From assembly GCA_001189495.1 (NCBI GenBank), contig CP012068.1:1240001-1304000 (forward strand): a stretch of DNA of 64,000 bases. The letters are read 5' to 3'. Below are positions 18,307 to 26,552 of the stretch, in pieces; position 1 is the stretch's first letter, and each line of letters starts with the position of its first letter. Origin of the DNA: Eubacterium sulci ATCC 35585. Lineage in GTDB: Bacteria > Bacillota > Clostridia > Peptostreptococcales > Anaerovoracaceae. A program made the translations under genes and the position numbers. A model generated the notes under the pieces. The model made no database searches. It was not told the origin of the DNA and saw only the letters and a list, made by a program, of their open reading frames with translations.

Positions 18307-19820
18307 CTATGTAAAAACCTCTCTTTGATTATACTCTTCAGGAAGGCAAACTCGTCACTATCTCTGAAAATGATATATAGCAAGATATTAGGTAGTATCA
18401 CACTAATAACTAGCTTTATCAAGAATGCAATAAAACTATGCCCTGGCACTAGGCTCACTGCTCCGTAGCAAACACCTAGTATTGCAAAGAAAACCAGGCT
18501 GAGCTTTAGGTAGTTTTTGTAATAAGGCATAACACTCTTATGGAATCCGTATTTATAAAGCACATAAGGCTCTATCCAAGCACATGTTGTCACCGTGCTA
18601 ACTATGGTTCCAAGCAAAACTCCAGATACCCCAAGCGGCTTAACTAGCACAAGCGAAACACCTAGATTTATGAGCGACTCATATATTGGCATATACTTGT
18701 TATACCAATATAGGCCCTTTGCGTTTTTGAAGGTTTGAGCACTGCTACGCATCCCAGTAAAATATGTCTTCATAACTATGAGAAGAACTACACCCGTTCC
18801 AAATACAGTATCCTTTTTGACCCAGATATCGTTGATAAATGGATTTAGCAGGTTAAACAGGCAGCAGCATGCAAAGCTATATAGCCAGAAGTTTATGAAG
18901 AAAACTCTCTTAAGTGCCTTCTCCTGAGTTTCAACATCCTCTAGAGCAGCAAGATTTCCAACGCTTGCAGAAATCGCTGTGAAGAACTTGCTGATAAATA
19001 CAGTAACCGCGTTAACTATCATCGTGTAGTTAGCGTATATTCCTGATATAACAAGGCCTATGAACTTTGATATAATCAGATAGTCAGTTGCAAATACTAT
19101 AATGGTTCCAATCTTGTGGAATACCATGGCTAGAGTATTCTTCTTAATCTCAGCAAAGATATCTCTAGGAAGGTCAATTACATCCTTTTCCTTTAGGTAA
19201 GGATAGCGCTTATCTGCAATGCGTGTGATTGATATGTTCTGTATCAAAACAAATAATATTCCCACCAGCATAAAGCCTATGTAGTTTCTACTCATCACTA
19301 GGATAAGCACCTGCACAATAACCATGAGAATCTCGCAAATTCCGTTATTTAGCGCAACTATATAGTTATTCTGCCTTGCTGAAACATAGGCGGACTTATA
19401 CGAGAAGAAATATGAAACTGCAGTATTAACAACATATAGAACATATATCAAATGTAGATTTGGAATATCTGGTTTTTCCTTTATAAAAAAATCAATAAAA
19501 GGTGTCATCAAAAGGCCAGCGAATAGGACAAATCCCCCTACTCCGATGTAGATCCTCTTGTAGAACCTCATTATTGACTTGATCTTACTTATCTCGTTTT
19601 TGGCAATCGGTGAATAAAGGCTAAACACTATAGCTTCACCTATACCTAGTTCAGCTAGTGAAAGAATCATTAACACATTGCTGAAAAGCCCTGAAAGTCC
19701 GACGTACTCATTTGATAGTATATAAATAATTGCTGTACGGGAAAAAAACTGGCACAAGATGTGTACCAGTTGTAAAATCCATGCTATCTTGATATTTTTG
19801 GTCGACTTTTCTATACGCAT
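18303..19820 (-). CDS. Polysaccharide/teichoic acid flippase (Wzx/MATE-like)
   Basis: A 505-residue membrane protein with 12-14 predicted hydrophobic segments of the polysaccharide transporter (PST/MOP) superfamily. The N-terminal segment SNEYVGLSGLFSNVLMILSLAELGIGEAIVFSLYSPIAK is characteristic of Wzx/TacF-type flippases. It probably moves undecaprenyl-linked repeat units across the membrane. It is the first gene after a consensus promoter (19923-19951) and precedes the transferases, Wzy-like protein and tarIJ, so export of lipid-linked units containing ribitol phosphate is a reasonable inference. Confidence 0.85.
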   Translation of the reverse strand: MRIEKSTKNIKIAWILQLVHILCQFFSRTAIIYILSNEYVGLSGLFSNVLMILSLAELGIGEAIVFSLYSPIAKNEISKIKSIMRFYKRIYIGVGGFVLFAGLLMTPFIDFFIKEKPDIPNLHLIYVLYVVNTAVSYFFSYKSAYVSARQNNYIVALNNGICEILMVIVQVLILVMSRNYIGFMLVGILFVLIQNISITRIADKRYPYLKEKDVIDLPRDIFAEIKKNTLAMVFHKIGTIIVFATDYLIISKFIGLVISGIYANYTMIVNAVTVFISKFFTAISASVGNLAALEDVETQEKALKRVFFINFWLYSFACCCLFNLLNPFINDIWVKKDTVFGTGVVLLIVMKTYFTGMRSSAQTFKNAKGLYWYNKYMPIYESLINLGVSLVLVKPLGVSGVLLGTIVSTVTTCAWIEPYVLYKYGFHKSVMPYYKNYLKLSLVFFAILGVCYGAVSLVPGHSFIAFLIKLVISVILPNILLYIIFRDSDEFAFLKSIIKERFLHR

Positions 19821-19922
19821 GATTTTCCTTTATCACCTTGATTTTGAAAATGTGACTAGATAGTTAAGCCTTCATTTTCGTCTATGTAAGGGTGTTTTCC
19901 GAACATCACAAATATCTATTAA

Positions 19923-19951
19923 ATTATATTTCAATTGTACTTTTGCGTCAA
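19923..19951 (-). promoter_or_regulatory. Sigma-A promoter of the wall polymer cluster
   Basis: Minus strand TTGACG, 17 bases, TATAAT; eleven of twelve consensus bases. It leaves a leader of roughly 95 bases before the flippase start and probably drives the whole 19.8-10.5 kb cluster, whose genes are closely packed except for a 98-base gap before tarI. Confidence 0.75.
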
Positions 19952-19983
19952 ATGTGGCAGCCTGTTAAAGCTATTTTACGCAT

Positions 19984-20964
19984 TTAAAGTGCAAGGATTA
20001 GCGGAACAAATATCGGTACTAATGCTGAAAGCACAAGGCCTGATATAAACGAGTATACCGCGATGTTTCCACTCGTTGATTTTTCTACGATTGGAAGGCA
20101 TACATCCATGGCTGCAGCGCCAGGTAGTGCAATAGTCTCAACATATCCAATTTTCTTAGCAACAAGTGGAATAAATATGATTCCTAGTATTTCTCTCATA
20201 ACATTGTGCATGAAAGCAACTGCACTTGCTTGAGCTAGCCCTGCCTCTAGTATTATTCCTGGAGCCAGTGAATACCAACCAAATCCAGCGCCAACAGCGA
20301 GCATTTCTTTAACTGAAAGCGGAAGTATCAGTCCGCATATGAAGGCTCCTGCAAGGCTTCCGATTGCAATTGCAAATGGGAAGATCAAAACGCGAAGTCC
20401 TACCTTGCGGAAATTATCTATAACTGTACCATCAAGGCCAAGATCTAGTCCAACTAGTGAAAGCAGTATGCAAAGCCCTATCTGAATAGCGTGTCCTGCC
20501 ATTGTATTAAAGGTATCATAACTATCAAATACCTTATCTACAAGAGCATATCCACATATTAGACCGAGGATGACAGAAGCTATTATAATAAGAGTCATCT
20601 TGTCAATCTTTCCGCCATCAACATTAGAATTTTCCTCCTTATTCACAGCATCCATTGGTTTATCAGCTGAAATAAGAAGACCATGCCTATCTATTCTTAG
20701 AACCTTCCTAGCAAGGAATACAGCTATAATTGAAAATACGAGTATGACCACTGTTACTACAAGCGAATACACACCTATACTTCCGAGATTTTCGATAACC
20801 TCATCGTTAGCGCCCATTCTTGAGCCCATAGTTAAAACAAGTAGAACTATAGCTACCGTCTGAAACTTGCCCGTCCACGCAAGTTTCTCCTTCTTATGTC
20901 TAAGCTTGCTACCGGTAAAATATCCTATGGCTGCAAGAATGACATAGATAATCAAATCACGCAT
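19984..20964 (-). CDS. lysO: Lysine exporter LysO family protein
   Basis: A 326-residue membrane protein with about ten hydrophobic segments in two parts: an N-terminal part (about 1-95, containing VLLVLTMGSRMGANDEVI) and a longer C-terminal part (about 125-326) separated by a polar linker with NKEENSNVDGGKID. The motif blocks GLDLGLDGTVIDNFRKVG, GFGWYSLAPGIILEAGLA and PGAAAMDVCLPIVEKST match the YbjE/LysO family, known in E. coli for exporting lysine and the toxic analogue thialysine. Substrate here is inferred. A TTAGGAG ribosome site precedes the ATG. It is monocistronic, isolated by a terminator upstream. Confidence 0.85.
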   Translation of the reverse strand: MRDLIIYVILAAIGYFTGSKLRHKKEKLAWTGKFQTVAIVLLVLTMGSRMGANDEVIENLGSIGVYSLVVTVVILVFSIIAVFLARKVLRIDRHGLLISADKPMDAVNKEENSNVDGGKIDKMTLIIIASVILGLICGYALVDKVFDSYDTFNTMAGHAIQIGLCILLSLVGLDLGLDGTVIDNFRKVGLRVLIFPFAIAIGSLAGAFICGLILPLSVKEMLAVGAGFGWYSLAPGIILEAGLAQASAVAFMHNVMREILGIIFIPLVAKKIGYVETIALPGAAAMDVCLPIVEKSTSGNIAVYSFISGLVLSALVPIFVPLILAL

Positions 20965-21100
20965 TGAATTCTCCTAAGCTGTTCTTTCTTTTCATTCTTA
21001 AATTCATCAAAATAATATCCCATATATTCTACCATTTTTGAAGCTTTTAATAAAGCTAAAAGCAAATTTAAGGAAGGTGCAAATAGGAAATTATCCAATT

Positions 21101-21121
21101 AAAAACCGGGTTTCCCCGGTT
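21101..21121 (-). terminator. Rho-independent terminator after the HAD phosphatase gene
   Basis: Minus strand AACCGGG, GAA loop region, CCCGGTT followed by TTTT. It closes the transcript that contains the rib operon and the HAD gene. Confidence 0.8.
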
Positions 21122-21126
21122 AATAA

Positions 21127-21777
21127 TCACTTGACTACTTCAAGAATATCTCTTATGTCATTTACAAGGTAGTCTGCGCCCTCAAATTCCGCCATTTGTC
21201 CGTAGCCATAAAGGCAGGCAGCAAAGCTTCCTCCACATGACTTTGCACACTCAAAATCATGATATCTATCACCGACTACAAGATAAGGTCCTTCAAACTC
21301 CTCTGTAATCTGCTTTACTATCTCAGTCTTTGGCTTAAATCCATAAGATTCGCAGTCATAAAAACGGTCAAACCAGCGCTGCATTTCAAACTCTTTCCAA
21401 TGTGCTTTTCGGTAAGATATCTTGCAATTGCTGAGGATTAAGAGCTTATATCCAGCTTGCTTTAACTTTGTCAGTACATCCCCTGCACCTTCATACCAAA
21501 GAGCCTCATGTCTTTCGATTTGCTCAACCATCATGGCTCCAATCATAGCACTCGCCTCATCCTTATAAGTTTGAGCAAGCTCAGGCAAAAACTTATCCCA
21601 CATCTCCTTGCTATTTAGGCCTAGCCAGCTTGCAATTTCAGATGATTCTATGATTCTCTCTTCTGCAAGATTTTGATCTACAAGCCACTTATATGCCTTG
21701 CGAAATGCCGGTTCATATATTCTCAGCGTGTTGTGTATGGTACCATCATAATCAAATATGATTGTCTTTATCATCAT
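21127..21777 (-). CDS. HAD family hydrolase (phosphoglycolate phosphatase-like)
   Basis: A 216-residue haloacid dehalogenase-type phosphatase. Motif I is IIFDYDGTIHNT with two catalytic aspartates, motif II is LLILSNCK, and motif III/IV is KPKTEIV followed by YLVVGDRYHDFECAKSCGG. An alpha-helical cap (about 20-90) points to the beta-phosphoglucomutase/phosphoglycolate subtype. The start may be the second ATG (21774), which has the better spacing from AAAGG. It lies 28 bases after ribH; one possibility is a role in dephosphorylating the riboflavin intermediate, for which HAD enzymes serve in other bacteria, but this is inference. Confidence 0.85.
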   Translation of the reverse strand: MMIKTIIFDYDGTIHNTLRIYEPAFRKAYKWLVDQNLAEERIIESSEIASWLGLNSKEMWDKFLPELAQTYKDEASAMIGAMMVEQIERHEALWYEGAGDVLTKLKQAGYKLLILSNCKISYRKAHWKEFEMQRWFDRFYDCESYGFKPKTEIVKQITEEFEGPYLVVGDRYHDFECAKSCGGSFAACLYGYGQMAEFEGADYLVNDIRDILEVVK

Positions 21778-21805
21778 ATTACCTTTTAATCTATCAAAAC
21801 ATGCA

Positions 21806-22279
21806 TTATAGCTGCTTTAGAAGGTTTACCATCTCAATTGCTGACAGTGCGCAGTCATAGCCCTTGTTTCCTGCCTTGCTTCCGGCTCTCGTGATAGCCT
21901 GCTCAATGTTTTCCGTTGTAATGATTCCAAATAGTACTGGGATTCCTGTAGCTAGCTCAACCTGTGCAATTCCCTTTGCGGACTCGTTGCAAACTAGGTC
22001 GTAGTGAGAAGTATCTCCGCGTATAACGGCGCCAACACAGATTACTGCATCATAGTTTCCTGACTTAGCCATCTTCTGAGCTGTAAGCGGAATTTCAAAT
22101 GCTCCAGGCACCCAAACAACTGTGATATTATCCTCTTCTACACCATGTCTAACTAGACCATCGATTGCTCCACCAGATAACTTATTTACAATAATCTCAT
22201 TGAATCTTGCAGCAACTATGCCCACTCTCATTCCCTCAGGTGCTATAACTTTTCCTTCTACCAAATTGATCTGCTTCAT
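21806..22279 (-). CDS. ribH: 6,7-dimethyl-8-ribityllumazine synthase
   Basis: Condenses 5-amino-6-ribitylaminouracil with 3,4-dihydroxy-2-butanone 4-phosphate in riboflavin synthesis, normally as a 60-subunit capsid. The 157-residue protein has [28 protein letters not shown], the [11 protein letters not shown] motif and [16 protein letters not shown], with the late AGSKAGNKG. The start at 22279 is preferred because GGAGG lies six bases upstream; the ATG at 22285 directly abuts the ribosome site. Last biosynthetic gene of the rib operon. Confidence 0.97.
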   Translation of the reverse strand: MKQINLVEGKVIAPEGMRVGIVAARFNEIIVNKLSGGAIDGLVRHGVEEDNITVVWVPGAFEIPLTAQKMAKSGNYDAVICVGAVIRGDTSHYDLVCNESAKGIAQVELATGIPVLFGIITTENIEQAITRAGSKAGNKGYDCALSAIEMVNLLKQL

Positions 22280-22308
22280 TTTCATCCTCCTATTTTGATT
22301 ATGTTCTT

Positions 22309-23526
22309 TTATAAATTAATTTCCTTAAAAATATGTCCCATCTTATCTTGCTTTGTCTTCATATATAGAAAATCGTATTTCTGCGGCTGAATTTCTAGCG
22401 GAACTCTTTCTTTGATCTTCAGTCCAAAACCGCCTAGTCCATAAACCTTCTCAGGGTTATTTGTAAGAAGTCTAAGTGACTTTACACCTAGGTCAGATAA
22501 TATCTGTGCTCCTACCCAGTACTCTCTAAGGTCTGGCGCAAATCCAAGCCTTACATTGGCTTCTACTGTGTCATAGCCCTGCTGCTGAAGCGCATAAGCT
22601 TTGATTTTGTTAATTAACCCTATTCCTCTTCCTTCTTGTCTCATATATAGGATTATTCCTCTACCCTCTTCCTCAACTTGGCGCATTGCTGTCTGAAGCT
22701 GAAGACCGCAGTCACATCTTAGCGAGCCAAATGCATCACCTGTGAGGCATTCTGAGTGAACTCTGCAAAGCACATTCTCTCCATCTCCGATATCCCCTTT
22801 AACTAAAGCCACGTGGTGCTCTCCTGTAATATCGTTGATATATCCATGTACCTTGAAATCGCCATACTGTGTTGGAAGGTCTGCAACTGCTTCCTCTCTC
22901 ACATGTCTTTCGTGAATTCTCACATAGTCCTGTAAGTCGCTTATTGTGATGAAGCAAAGCTTATGCTCCTTTGCGAGTTCCCAAAGCTGAGGTGTGCGCA
23001 TCATGGTTCCATCTTCCTTCATGATTTCACAGCAAACTCCACATTCTTTTAGCCCTGCAAGCCTCATTAGGTCTATCGTTGCCTCTGTATGACCGTTGCG
23101 AACTAGAACCCCACCTCTTCTTGCAACCAGTGGAAATACATGTCCTGGCCTTCTAAAATCCTCTGGCTTTGATGTTTCATCGACACACTTCATTATTGTA
23201 TGCGAGCGCTCCGCTGCCGATATTCCAGTAGTCGTGTCGACATGGTCTACTGCAACTGTAAATGCAGTGCTATGGTTATCGGTGTTTTCTGCTACCATAG
23301 GAGGGAAATTTAACCTTGCAGCAAGTTCCTCACTCATTGGCGTGCAGATAAGACCTTTTCCATGTACAGCCATGAAGTTTATATTCTCTTGCGTTGCAAA
23401 CTCTGCAGCACATATGAAATCTCCTTCATTTTCTCTATCTGGGTCATCGGTAACTAAAATTACTTTTCCGTCTCTCAAATCCTGAAGTGCTTCTTCTATT
23501 GTGTTGTAATTATATTTTTGTGACAT
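22309..23526 (-). CDS. ribBA: Bifunctional DHBP synthase / GTP cyclohydrolase II
   Basis: A 405-residue fusion that makes both early riboflavin precursors. Residues 1-200 are 3,4-dihydroxy-2-butanone 4-phosphate synthase ([44 protein letters not shown]). Residues 205-405 are GTP cyclohydrolase II with the zinc ligands in [19 protein letters not shown] and the catalytic segment [22 protein letters not shown]. Length matches the Firmicute RibBA. It sits between ribE and ribH. Confidence 0.97.
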   Translation of the reverse strand: MSQKYNYNTIEEALQDLRDGKVILVTDDPDRENEGDFICAAEFATQENINFMAVHGKGLICTPMSEELAARLNFPPMVAENTDNHSTAFTVAVDHVDTTTGISAAERSHTIMKCVDETSKPEDFRRPGHVFPLVARRGGVLVRNGHTEATIDLMRLAGLKECGVCCEIMKEDGTMMRTPQLWELAKEHKLCFITISDLQDYVRIHERHVREEAVADLPTQYGDFKVHGYINDITGEHHVALVKGDIGDGENVLCRVHSECLTGDAFGSLRCDCGLQLQTAMRQVEEEGRGIILYMRQEGRGIGLINKIKAYALQQQGYDTVEANVRLGFAPDLREYWVGAQILSDLGVKSLRLLTNNPEKVYGLGGFGLKIKERVPLEIQPQKYDFLYMKTKQDKMGHIFKEINL

Positions 23527-23544
23527 AAGACATATCCTCCTATT

Positions 23545-24198
23545 CTAAAATCCAAATGTCTCAAGAAATTCCATAGTAATTTTTGATTCCTGTTTTTCGG
23601 GTTTACTCGTTTTGATGCCTAGTAAGCGCTCTACATACTTGCCTATAACATCGTTTTCTAAGTTAACTATATCCCCTGCATTTTTTCCAAGCAGCGTAGT
23701 TTCTTCTCCTGTATGTGGTATGACCGATACAGCAAAGCTGGATTCATCTAATTTTGCAACCGTAAGGCTTATTCCATCTATGCAAATCGAGCCCTTTTCC
23801 ACTATCAAATGCAGGATGTCCTTTGAGGTTTCAATCCTTACCCATATAGCATTTTCTTCGCGAATCATGGATTTAATAACCCCAGTTCCATCTATATGTC
23901 CGCTTACTATATGTCCGCCAAACCTTCCATCTGCAGCCATTGCACGCTCTAGGTTTACCTGACTTCCTGCCTTGCAGCTTCCCAGACTGCTTCTCCTAAT
24001 AGTCTCTGCCATTACATCTGCTGTGAATCCGTCAGGCTGAAGAGATGTAACCGTTAGGCACACTCCATTTACTGCAATGCTATCTCCGATTTTTGTTCCT
24101 TCCAAAACCTTCCTAGCTTTTACCGCTATGACTCCCGATTCACCACTAAGCTGCATGTGAGAGACTTTTCCTTTTTCTTCTACAATCCCTGTAAACAT
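23545..24198 (-). CDS. ribE: Riboflavin synthase, alpha chain
   Basis: Dismutates two 6,7-dimethyl-8-ribityllumazine molecules to riboflavin. The 217-residue protein has two lumazine-binding barrels: the first begins MFTGIVEEKG and contains GDSIAVNGVCLTV; the second contains GGHIVSGHIDGTG and GSICIDGISLTVA. The start at 24198 is set by GAGGAGG four bases upstream and by the invariant MFTGIVEE start of the family; an upstream in-frame ATG at 24219 is not needed. It overlaps the ribD end by 19 bases. Confidence 0.96.
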   Translation of the reverse strand: MFTGIVEEKGKVSHMQLSGESGVIAVKARKVLEGTKIGDSIAVNGVCLTVTSLQPDGFTADVMAETIRRSSLGSCKAGSQVNLERAMAADGRFGGHIVSGHIDGTGVIKSMIREENAIWVRIETSKDILHLIVEKGSICIDGISLTVAKLDESSFAVSVIPHTGEETTLLGKNAGDIVNLENDVIGKYVERLLGIKTSKPEKQESKITMEFLETFGF

Positions 24199-25304
24199 TG
24201 CTCCTCCTCTTTCATGCATACCTTATATCTTATTTTGATATCTTCGCCTATCTGTTGAACTTCTAAGCATCTTAGCTTAAATGCATCTCTTGGCACTTCT
24301 ACTCCTATGCCTTCAACTGGACTCTTGCTACTTGCTCCACCAAATATCTTTGGTGCAATAAAGGCTTGAACTTCATTTACTATGCCTGCCCTTAGAGCAC
24401 TGTCGTTCAAAGTTCCTCCTCCCTCAAGGAGTATGCTATCTATTCCTTTATCTCCAATGAATGACATCAGCTTATTAAGGTCTATTCGCTTATCATCACC
24501 CAGGCAGCAAACCGTCTCTATACCCGCATCCTGAAGTATCTTCAGTTTCTCTTCTGCATATGTAATATCTGAATATGCAATTATTGTTTGCTGCTTTTTT
24601 GCGCTCTTTACAATCTGGCTATCGAGAGGAATTCTTAACTTGCTGTCACATATTATTCTGACTGGACTTTTTAGATTTTCTACCCTAGTGTTTAACATCG
24701 GATCATCCGCAAGCACAGTTCCAATTCCGACCATTATGCCCATATATCTATGCCGCATATACTGAACTTCTTTTCTTGCTTCTTCTCCTGTAATCCACTT
24801 TGATGCACCTATCTTTGTTGCAATCTTCCCATCTAAAGTCATCGCGTATTTCATAATCACATATGGTTTTTTAGTTCTAATATAGTGGAAGAATATTGGG
24901 TTTAACTTGTCACATTCATCCCTCATATAGTCCTCGACTACAACGATTCCTGCTGCTCTTAATATCGCTACACCCTTTCCTGCAACCTTTGGATTTGGGT
25001 CTCTTGAGCCTATGATTACTCTTGCAATCTTTTGCTCTATGATAGCCTCTGTGCACGGCGGAGTCTTGCCGTGGTGACAGCAAGGTTCAAGCGTAACATA
25101 CATAGTCGCTCCATCTGCAGATTCTGTAAGCGAAGCAATCGCATTGCGCTCAGCATGAAGCATACCGCATTTTTCATGATATCCTTCTCCTATGATTTGA
25201 CCATCCTTTACTATTACTGCACCTACCATAGGATTTGGATTTGTCCAGCCTTCGCCTTGCCTAGCTAGCTGAATTGCTCTTTGCATATACTTTTGTTCTA
25301 TCAC
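24180..25304 (-). CDS. ribD: Bifunctional riboflavin deaminase/reductase RibD
   Basis: Second and third steps of riboflavin synthesis. The 374-residue protein has an N-terminal deaminase (1-145) with the zinc motifs HAERNAI and PCCHHGKTPPCTEAI, and a C-terminal reductase (150-365) with VIMKYAMTLDGKIAT, SKWITGEEARKEVQYMRHRY, DDPMLNTR and LLEGGGTLND. It is the first gene of the ribD-ribE-ribBA-ribH operon behind the FMN riboswitch. Confidence 0.97.
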   Translation of the reverse strand: MIEQKYMQRAIQLARQGEGWTNPNPMVGAVIVKDGQIIGEGYHEKCGMLHAERNAIASLTESADGATMYVTLEPCCHHGKTPPCTEAIIEQKIARVIIGSRDPNPKVAGKGVAILRAAGIVVVEDYMRDECDKLNPIFFHYIRTKKPYVIMKYAMTLDGKIATKIGASKWITGEEARKEVQYMRHRYMGIMVGIGTVLADDPMLNTRVENLKSPVRIICDSKLRIPLDSQIVKSAKKQQTIIAYSDITYAEEKLKILQDAGIETVCCLGDDKRIDLNKLMSFIGDKGIDSILLEGGGTLNDSALRAGIVNEVQAFIAPKIFGGASSKSPVEGIGVEVPRDAFKLRCLEVQQIGEDIKIRYKVCMKEEEQCLQGL

Positions 25305-25337
25305 CTATATGCCTTCTTTCTTTCGTTTTGGGACAAA

Positions 25338-25367
25338 CAAAAACCCCTGCAATATATCTACAGGGGT
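25338..25367 (-). terminator. Second leader terminator of the rib operon
   Basis: Minus strand ACCCCTG, 10-base loop, CAGGGGT followed by TTTTGTTTGT, about 35 bases before ribD. It lies in the riboswitch expression platform, so it may be regulated rather than constitutive. Confidence 0.75.
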
Positions 25368-25420
25368 AGTGCAATCTCTAATGTACAAACAAAAATCTCA
25401 TACACCTATGATAATCTTGT

Positions 25421-25457
25421 AAAATAAAAGCTCTGAAATGGAATCCCATCTCAGAGC
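25421..25457 (-). terminator. First leader terminator of the rib operon
   Basis: Minus strand GCTCTGA, then ATGG / CCAT pairing, closing with TCAGAGC, followed by TTTTATTTT. It is the hairpin nearest to the aptamer and the likeliest riboswitch-controlled terminator. Confidence 0.7.
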
Positions 25458-25502
25458 AAAGATACTACATCATTATCACAAAAATAATTGTACCATCATC
25501 TT

Positions 25503-25607
25503 CTTCCATCCAGACTATACTGTCGGCTCCGGAATCTAACCGGATCATGCCTTTCGGCTCGCGGGCTTTACCGCCGGTAGGGAATTACACCCTGCCCTGA
25601 AGATATC
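25503..25607 (-). promoter_or_regulatory. FMN riboswitch (RFN element)
   Basis: Read on the minus strand, the sequence has the conserved RFN parts in order: TTCAGGGCAGGGTG, AATTCCC, ACCGGCGGTAAAGCCCGCGA, the GATCCGGT / ATTCCGGAGCCGACAGT arms and the closing TATAGTCTGGATGGAAG. It binds FMN and lowers expression of the downstream rib genes when flavin is plentiful. It lies between the promoter at 25617-25645 and ribD. Confidence 0.97.
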
Positions 25608-25616
25608 TTTTTTTTA

Positions 25617-25645
25617 ATCATAATACTTTATTTTTGGTTTGTAAA
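25617..25645 (-). promoter_or_regulatory. Sigma-A promoter of the riboflavin operon
   Basis: Minus strand TTTACA, 17 bases, TATGAT; five of six consensus bases in each box, placed immediately before the RFN element. Confidence 0.7.
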
Positions 25646-25660
25646 GTACTAGTTAAAAAT

Positions 25661-26473
25661 TTATTTGTGGTGCTTGCACTTATGCTCACCACTATGCTCG
25701 CCCTTATGGTGTCCGCACTTATGCTCGCCACTGTGCTCACCCTTGTGGTGTCCGCACTTATGTTCACCGCCATGGTGGCTACAGTTAGCGCCTTTGCTAT
25801 ACTCTAGTGTTTTAGCTAGGAGCTTTTCTACAGCCTCATCACAGTCACCGCTTACACCTGCGTATAGCTCAATTCCTGCTTCTGCTAGAGCAATCTGAGC
25901 GCCCTCTCCAATTCCACTACAGATGACTGCATCTACTTCTGATTCCTTTAGCAGTCCAGCAATTGCACCATGTCCACCCTCAGCTACTTCAACTAGCTTT
26001 GACTCCTGAATCTTGCCCTCGTTCACATCGTAAACCTTAAAAGCTTTGCTGTGTCCAAAATGTCTAAAAATCTTACCATCCTCAAATGTTACTGCTATTC
26101 TCATTGTATTTTCACCTTTCTTATCAAAATTCTCATATGCAAGAGCAATTTCCCTGTGCGCATCCTCGTTTAAATAACGAGCATCCTTACTACAGCAGGA
26201 ATCGTCTGAAACTATATAAACAGTCTTTCCATAGACTATGGAATCTGCAATCTTCTTACGCACAGATTCATAGATAGCTGTTACCGTAGTCCTAGAAACA
26301 TCCATTTGTTTCGCAGCTTCCTCCTGATTTAGTCCGCAGCTATCGATTAATCGCATAGCTTCGTATTCATCTAGAGTGATATCCACACTATCATCATTTC
26401 TAACATCCTCTGGTGCAAAGCACCTATATTCTGGAATGACGCCTATCTTTCTACTTCTTCTTGGTCTTGCCAT
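25661..26473 (-). CDS. DUF134 helix-turn-helix protein fused to a NifX/NifB-type metal-cofactor domain with a His-rich tail
   Basis: The 270-residue protein has three parts. Residues 1-100 are a DUF134 domain (ARPRRSRKIGVIPEYR start, then a sigma-like helix-turn-helix at LNQEEAAKQMDVSRTTVTAIYESVRKKI). Residues about 123-225 are a dinitrogenase iron-molybdenum cofactor-type domain (MRIAVTFEDGKIFRHFGHSKAF, VDAVICSGIGEGAQIAL). The last 35 residues are 13-residue repeats rich in His, Glu and Cys (GEHKCGHHKGEHS). The cofactor domain and tail suggest binding of iron or another metal; the helix-turn-helix suggests gene control. The promoter has paired GACATATGTC palindromes, which may be its own operator. 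Function unknown. Confidence 0.85.
   Translation of the reverse strand: MARPRRSRKIGVIPEYRCFAPEDVRNDDSVDITLDEYEAMRLIDSCGLNQEEAAKQMDVSRTTVTAIYESVRKKIADSIVYGKTVYIVSDDSCCSKDARYLNEDAHREIALAYENFDKKGENTMRIAVTFEDGKIFRHFGHSKAFKVYDVNEGKIQESKLVEVAEGGHGAIAGLLKESEVDAVICSGIGEGAQIALAEAGIELYAGVSGDCDEAVEKLLAKTLEYSKGANCSHHGGEHKCGHHKGEHSGEHKCGHHKGEHSGEHKCKHHK
25664..25771 (-). repeat. 39-base tandem repeat coding the His-rich tail
   Basis: Two full copies and one shortened copy of a 39-base unit (13 residues each) end the DUF134/NifX-like gene. Copies differ by a few third-position bases. Such in-frame repeats can change copy number by slippage without breaking the frame. Confidence 0.8.
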
Positions 26474-26497
26474 GATTTTCTCCCAAAAATAATTATT

Positions 26498-26534
26498 GAC
26501 ATATGTCTATAATATACTATTTTCGACATATGTC
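26498..26534. promoter_or_regulatory. Promoter with two identical GACATATGTC palindromes
   Basis: Two perfect 10-base palindromes (26498-26507 and 26525-26534) lie 27 bases apart, centre to centre. On the minus strand the second is part of a TTGACA -35 box; a TATTAT -10 lies 16 bases on, and the first palindrome covers the likely start of transcription. This placement fits a repressor operator for the gene starting at 26473. The regulator is not known; the encoded DUF134 protein is the nearest candidate. Confidence 0.65.
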
Positions 26535-26552
26535 AATATTGAAATTCGCTAT

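Larger units (their letters stand above)
25305..25502 (-). promoter_or_regulatory. Riboflavin leader, expression platform between aptamer and ribD
   Basis: A gene-free stretch that holds two hairpins, each followed by a U-rich run on the minus strand (25430-25457 and 25344-25367). I see no open reading frame with a ribosome site in it. Two serial terminators after an FMN aptamer suggest tight transcriptional attenuation. Confidence 0.65.
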
